Origin: Hyperoplus lanceolatus | Taxonomy: Eukaryota; Chordata; Actinopteri; Uranoscopiformes; Ammodytidae | Direction: 5' to 3' | NCBI GenBank assembly: GCA_026929865.2 | Contig: CM049396.1 | Coordinates: 21,175,001-21,239,000 of the forward strand | Length of the DNA stretch: 64,000 bases | Shown here: positions 58,453-64,000 of the stretch, in pieces | How the letters are laid out: each line of letters opens with the position of its first letter | Position numbering within the stretch: the stretch's first letter is position 1 | Program-made: the position numbers and the translations under genes | The notes under the pieces: generated by a model | What the model was told of the DNA's origin: nothing | The model's database searches: none | The model's input: only the letters and a program-made list of their open reading frames with translations

Positions 58453-58967
58453 CAGTCATGCTCGAAATGATTCACCCTGGCAAATTTTTACATAAACTTA
58501 CTTTTATTCAACCAGCAAGTTTTTTTCTTAATTGGAAATGACACAGGCTTCTCCCAGAAGATAATAAGACGATGTACAAGAGGCATCATTGTGAAAAACA
58601 TTTTTCTTCAGCTTTTATTTGTATTTGAACAAAAAGTGGCATGTCAAATTATTCATACCCTTCTCAATAATCAAAAGAAAAAGCCTTTATTAGCTATTAT
58701 AGCAATCAAATGCTTCCTATGATTGCTGACCAGCTTTTTGTATGTCTCCACTAGTTTTTTTGCCCATTCATCTTTAGCATAGAGCTCAAACTCTTTCAGT
58801 TTGGAGGGTCTCATTGCCATCACCCTGATCTTTAGCTCCCTCCAAAGAGTCTCAATTGAATTCAAGTCAGGACTATGGCTTGGCCTTAAAACGTTAATGT
58901 GTTTGTCCGCTAACCATTTCTTCACCACTCTTGCTAAGCGTTTTGGGACGTTGTAAGTGGAAAACAC
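58453..58967 (-). pseudogene. Tc1-like transposase fragment and one terminal end
   Basis: The minus-strand frame 58967-58671 encodes 98 residues of the C-terminal part of a Tc1/mariner transposase. The block SPDLNSIETLWRELK contains the third acidic catalytic residue (Glu). The N-terminal DNA-binding part and the first two Asp are missing. Beyond the stop the sequence continues to a terminal-repeat-like end starting CAGTCATGCTCGAAATGATT at 58453, preceded by TA. It is a 5'-truncated remnant. Confidence 0.85.
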
Positions 58968-59054
58968 AATCTATTGATTATTTCAATTATCAAGTTATTT
59001 TGAAAACAGAATGCCTACAAGATTTATTTTATGTTTTAAACGACCAATAACCTC

Positions 59055-59059
<5 letters not shown>

Positions 59060-59097
<38 letters not shown>
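59060..59097. repeat. Poly(T) run
   Basis: About 38 consecutive T, with A-rich sequence downstream; it could mark an eroded retroelement end on the minus strand. Confidence 0.9.
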
Positions 59098-59102
<5 letters not shown>

Positions 59103-60210
59103 TCTTTTAAAAAAAACACCACCTTACCTAACAAATTTCCTGGGGGAAACACTGAAGATGATCAGAGGATATCACATTTCAAAGTTCCTCGTTTGTTAGA
59201 AAAAATAAACTCTAATTTGTGATATTATGCCCCCCCATTAATATGCATTTACTCTTGTATAATCAATTTAAACAAGTTGTTTATTTTACACATTTGACTT
59301 TAGTAAATGTTCTCACTCAACATTTCTTGGTGCTTTGGAAACGAAGAGGTGAAACAGCTATAAAACTTAACCTGATTCTCCCATTTACTAAGCAACATTC
59401 CTGAGGCCCGCTGGTCAAGCAAGTTGTAAACACTCTTATCAGGCTGGGAAGCTTAGCCCGGTCAGTAAAAAGTTCAGCAGAGGACGTCCAGAGATGTGGA
59501 AGAGGATGATCCCAGAAACCAGATAACAGCAATAAAAACCAATCATTGTCCTTTGTTTAGGGATAATAAAGCCCCTTGCTGGAGAGAAGGGTCTTCACTT
59601 TTTTAACCTTTCCTGTCCCGAGAGGCTGCATAACCTGTTCTGTGATATCAGTTCATTAAACCTCCTCTGATAACTTGGAAACTTTTCTCCATTTCATTCT
59701 TTATTTTTGCCTCCCATATTTCCATTAAACGAACACGTAATTTAACAATCCTGTTACGTTGGCATGGGTTTCAAGGTATACCACGCTATGAAAAAGTCAA
59801 GGTTTCAATACCGCCATTATCTCCGTCATACCGTTCAAAGTAGAACACCCAGGATGTTAACATACAAGTGTATTAATGTTCCGAATATTCCTGCATCATC
59901 ATAACCACTTTCACTAAAAGAGAAATGTGTAAAAAGTGAGTCTCTAAAAACCTTGTTGAGCTGCTCACTTAAAACGAGGCGTGCTTTTATGTCAATTGTG
60001 ACTGAAATAATTAAATTATTGTTATCGTACAAGTTCCTTAATGTTCAGAATATTATGTTGTTTAAAAAAATATAAAGATTGTGTTCGGGCGGACAATTTT
60101 TGGTTTGTTTTTTCCCAGACATGTGTTTGGACTCCTGTTGTTCTGGTTAGTATTGTAAGGTATTGTACCTTGCAAGTTCTGTGTACAATGCTCCTATAAT
60201 TCACATCCCA

Positions 60211-60226
60211 ACTGCTAAACTCAAGA

Positions 60227-60259
<33 letters not shown>

Positions 60260-60377
60260 TATTCCCTCGGTAGTGGCGAGCAAAGAGGAAAGAGCCCTGC
60301 ACCGAATCCCCGTCCGACAGGCGGACATGGGAAATATGGTGTACGGAAGACCGCTTGCCCGGTGCCACTCGGGGGCC
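60211..60377 (+). pseudogene. 28S rRNA 5'-region fragment
   Basis: Recognised from memory of the highly conserved start of 28S rRNA. About one base in eight to ten differs, so it is not a functional rRNA gene, and no flanking ITS or 5.8S sequence is present. Confidence 0.8.
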
Positions 60378-61135
60378 TTAAGCACTCCCCATGCTACACG
60401 ACTGACTGAGTTCTGTGCGGAATCAGCCATCCTAGGAACGGACCCTCCCTGCCTACTGCTGCCTCACACCAGCACTGATTCATCGTCCATCAGGATAGTA
60501 CTATTTCTACTCGCATGCTTGTTCAATCTTTAAATCTTTAAATTCATTTTGCTTCACTCATTGGTTGTCTGTCCTCTTCCAGTTTTCCCTGGTGGAGAAG
60601 AGACGGTGTGGATTCGGTCCCCACCCTCCCCTCTGGCAGCAGCTGAGAATGGATCATCAACGTGTAAGATGTTACAGTGGTTAAGGACGCCGCCTGGAGA
60701 TGTTGGATGTAATCCTGGCACTGGAAACCTTAGATTTCCCTGGTGAAACGAGACGGTGTGGATCAGGCTCCCCCTCTGGCAGCTTCTGAAGTCCTCCTGC
60801 ATCCACACTATTCGCGCTTTACTTTAGTAAACATTATGTAAACATCTGGTCAATGATCAAAATCCTTCGTGATTTTCCCTACTTATGACATCTATTGCAG
60901 CATGTCCGTCCTGGGAGAGGGATCCCTTACTTTGTCAACTCTCCCTGAGATTTCTTCAAACTTTTTTTGTAATCCCGGTAAAGGGTTTTTTACTGGGAGT
61001 TTTTTCTCAGCCAAGCTAAGGGTGTAAGGGCAGGGTGTCATATTGTATCATATTGTATGGAATGTAAAGACCACTGAGGCAAATGTCAATTTGTGATATT
61101 GGGCTATACAAATAAAACTGATTTGATTTGATTTC
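60211..61135 (+). mobile_element. Composite retroelement with 28S rRNA-derived head and LINE-like tail
   Basis: Positions 60211-60377 follow the conserved 5' region of vertebrate 28S rRNA, with scattered substitutions: GCGGAGGAAAAGAAACTAAC, GAGCCC-GC-CCGAATCCCC, GTACGGAAGACCGCTTGCC and CTCGGGGGCC in the correct order and spacing. After GGGGCC similarity stops. A middle follows with two related CCCTGGTG...GACGGTGTGGAT...CTCTGGCAGC modules (about 60590 and 60735). Then comes a CCTGGGAGAGGGATCCCTTA / AAAGGGTTTTTTACTGGGAG block, and finally ATTGGGCTATACAAATAAAA plus a short (TGATT)n run. Head, body and LINE-like repeated tail is the plan of a SINE. It could instead be two adjacent repeats. The middle recurs inside piggyBac D. 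Confidence 0.65.
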
Positions 61136-61441
61136 ATCATGCCCTGAATAATCACGCAGAAAGTTGACAGATGCTGCAGCGATAGTCCATAACTCTGCTG
61201 CCTCAAATGTATATGTTTTATGATTTCTAGTCTTTACTGACTGTTTGTTTTATTCTGAGTACCAAAATGCCAAAGTAAACTTTTAATTTTGTCTTATCTA
61301 TGTGACATTAATCCTAATAATGACTGGTATGTATGTGCTGCAGGATTGTCATTGTAATTTTTTTTTTTTTTTTGCCATTTTGACTACTCCATGTTACAGC
61401 CGCTGAATGTGACTTGTTATCTCCCTATCAGTATTTGTCAA

Positions 61442-61444
<3 letters not shown>

Positions 61445-61537
<93 letters not shown>
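61445..61537. repeat. (TG)n microsatellite
   Basis: About 46 uninterrupted TG dinucleotides. Confidence 0.95.
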
Positions 61538-61538
<1 letters not shown>

Positions 61539-62104
61539 TATAAGCGTCTTATTGAGACGAATAAATCTGTTTGACTCATCCAGACCTGCTGGCTGGGAGA
61601 CACACCCCCCCTCACACACAATCTTTTCCGAACTGTCACGTTAAAACCAGTGGTATCCGAGCAAATAAATAATAAATAAAGAAATAGGACCGTATCAAAA
61701 CTGCTGCCAGTGAAAAAGATTACCGGTTATGTAACGCTTGGCATTAGATGCTAGATGCGATCTACGGGGCACTGAGATAATGAAAGCTAGGTCAAATCAG
61801 TCATATAACATTATGCGCTATCAATGTTTGGACTGGAGTGACTGGTTTCTACTGTCAGATAGCCAGGCACGAAGAAAATACCACTTGTTGATGCATAACG
61901 ATAGTTTCGTTATTGTCAAGACAGGCTACCAGTTACTTCCTTACAGATTGAGGACAACGTGTGGAACTCTAATGCTAGCCTACTGTCGTTTTAAGATCGC
62001 GTGTAAACAATCCAGGAAATAAACAAAGCAAGGCAGTCACCTTAGTTTGCTAACTGTAAGTTAGCTGTTAGCTAGCGTCACGTTAGCTTGTCTGCTAACA
62101 TTAC

Positions 62105-62310
62105 CTCGCTCGTAGAGCCCGCTGAATTTCCAAGTCGTCGAGCCGCGTCGAAATATTCCCAAAACATCGCTGGAAAGCTTTCTATTGTGCCATGGGTCAG
62201 GAAACAAGTTTCGAGTGAAGTGTCAAGGAAATGCCTCAACATAAAATACATCAAACTGCCTTGGACTTGCACAGACGATATATCCTCTGAACAGGAAAAA
62301 TGTTGCATTC
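62105..62310 (-). other. elk4: Tentative 5' non-coding exon of elk4
   Basis: The minus strand reads ...CTCTACGAGCGAG|GTAATGTTAG, a usable donor (intron from 62104), preceded by locally CpG-rich sequence. Splicing to the acceptor before 53081 would give a 9 kb leader intron. No start site or other promoter element is clear. The real first exon could lie elsewhere, including outside the window. Confidence 0.3.
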
Positions 62311-64000
62311 AATGTTCCTCGTTCACTAGATAATTGTCTTTACTCAGCAAGCAACATAAGAGATGTGTGTATTAAGTGGAAATGTTCTAGGTCTTCCTTT
62401 GGTTTATGAATTTTAATTATTTTTCTCCTCACTGAAAAAAGTAAAGTCTAGTAAAATTGCAAGAAAAATGTGTAAATATATGCAATCCTATTTTTTTTCC
62501 TATAGCCTTTTTGCTTTCGACTTTCATTTACCCCTGTTTGTTATTTGTTTTTTTGTGACTTTTATTTTCATTCAGACTGACATTTGTATTGTAGCCTACC
62601 TGATAGATGTATGTTTTCCCATTACGAGCGTTTTGTATTTTGTTCAATAAATAAATAAAAACATAGGAATTTGTTTATTGGTGTGTATTGGTAGCTCTTT
62701 TTTTTGTACCGCAGAGAAAATTCAAAACATTAGATGTTATGCATTATAGGCCTACATAACATTCACCGTTCCCCTCGTTGACCCCTTTCTAGGTCCATGG
62801 GTAACGCCCGTATTTCCTGTAGTAGGCCTACTAAACGTGTTACCTGTTTGCTCATTTGTTTATGCCTTTCGCATTTCCGACGGTCCCGAAAGCACATAAA
62901 CGTGCCATTTAACTCATGCTGAGATCACTTCCTCTCTTGTCTCTCAGCTTGATTGTTGTTACTGTAACACACAGGTACGGATTTCCTCCAAATAAAATGA
63001 GCAGTGTGCCGTGTGTGTGTCTCTCACTACACAACCTCCCGTGTATTTCCCTATCTATGGTATTTCCCCAGTATAGGCGTGTGCTTTACAACGTGTTGCC
63101 AAACAAACGGAACTTCTAGTCTGAAATAAGCCTACAATTAACGGGTAAAAACATCTTAGGCTACTGTCTATTGTAAATACACAATTTGCTATTTAATATT
63201 AGAGTTTACTTTAGAGACTACTTCAGGTGGTAAAAAATGAATGCAAAATTTCCTTGTCAAATAATTGGTTTTGGTGGCATCAAATGATAGAAAAAGGCTA
63301 TCTCAATTTGAATTTATTTTTTAAAATGTGTTACCTTGTTTATTCATTGTGGTGGATTAAACATGTTTGCACACGTTGATAATTTAAGAAATGAAAAGAA
63401 CAAAACCAAAGAGGTGTGTGGGGAAGCAACCTAATCAGGGGCGTAGCACCAAATTCTGGGCCCCTATACAAAAAGTCTTGATGGGCCCCCTGAAAGGCGG
63501 TCTTACAATACACACGGCTCTCTGAGCCAGACAACTCCACAATATTTAATTTGATGAATGACCAAATCATTACTTTTAGCAGTGTTTCTCCCAGAAAATG
63601 TCTTAATGAAGGTGGTCACTGGCCAGTGTCACAGGAGGCGCGGCGCAGCGCAAAAATGCTGGGGGTATTTTGCTCAAAGATGCCAATGCGCACTATAAAA
63701 ATAAACAACTGTTTATTTGAATACGAAAATACAACACACACTGACCTTACAGTTGTGCATGGCCATCACTCTCATGCATTCATCAGACTTTTCTCTGCGC
63801 TGTCTGAGCTGATAGATAGGTTGTGTTGCCACAGTGATATGGAGTCTTAAACTGTTCTAGCTTTGCCAGCACTTATTTCTGTACAGCTAAATATCCCCAT
63901 AGAAACATCGCTGCGTTTATTTTCGCCACCAGTTCAATTCATTGTCGGCTTGTTCCTGCTTATTCTCCCGCACACAAGCCTTAGTAATGCGCAGGCCCCT
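62311..64000. other. Right end of window, no supported gene
   Basis: Fragments resembling hAT-type repeat ends occur at about 63437-63490 (CAGGGGCGTAGCACC ... TGGGCCCC) and about 63580-63660 (CAGTGTTTCTCCC ...). Neither has a partner end. No coding exon was recognised. Confidence 0.4.

Noticed and set aside
58671-58967. Intact host gene
   Set aside because: It is the C-terminal piece of a Tc1-type transposase lacking two catalytic residues and the DNA-binding region.
60211-60377. Functional 28S rRNA gene
   Set aside because: Only the first part of 28S is present, with many substitutions and no ITS or 5.8S neighbours.
62078-62308. 76-codon minus-strand frame as a new gene
   Set aside because: No family resemblance; better explained as a possible non-coding exon and promoter region of elk4.

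Overview
The window is vertebrate nuclear DNA, almost certainly from a ray-finned (teleost) fish. The genes are intron-containing with GT/AG splice sites. They match fish-style GPR22, ELK4 and a Kunitz-ended extracellular matrix protein. The spacers are full of long (CA)n/(TG)n microsatellites and short inverted-repeat DNA transposons of teleost type (hAT, Tc1, piggyBac). Gene density is low: three protein-coding genes in 64 kb, one of them only a 3' end.

Layout. 1-2.9 kb, plus strand: last coding exons and 3'UTR of a Kunitz-domain protein, probably a collagen VI/XXVIII-type chain. 6.4-13.2 kb: four DNA transposons nested one inside another; the innermost is a decayed piggyBac that itself holds a fragment of another repeat. 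16.1-17.45 kb: a MITE split by a second MITE, with a second copy of the host MITE at 54.6-55.2 kb. 22.8-37.9 kb, plus strand: gpr22, with a predicted TATA-type promoter and non-coding exon 1, a 12 kb leader intron, and a single coding exon (35277-36965). 42.56-62.3 kb, minus strand: elk4 (SAP-1), with five coding exons between 53073 and 46053, a probable long 3'UTR, and a tentative 5' non-coding exon near 62.1-62.3 kb. Its 9 kb first intron holds several hAT-type elements, a Tc1 remnant and a retroelement whose 5' end matches 28S rRNA.

No bacterial-type operon, CRISPR array or virus was seen. The genes are not a functional cluster: ELK4 is an ERK-responsive, SRF-partnered transcription factor, GPR22 is an orphan class A receptor, and the Kunitz protein is secreted. 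The most interesting structures are the four-level nested transposon stack with readable target duplications, the 28S-headed composite repeat, complementary TG/CA repeats around the Kunitz exon and within the gpr22 3'UTR, and an intron that splits the ELK4 ERK-docking motif.

Limits: all homology calls come from motif recognition without database searches. Exon borders are read from splice consensus. Repeat-family names are approximate.
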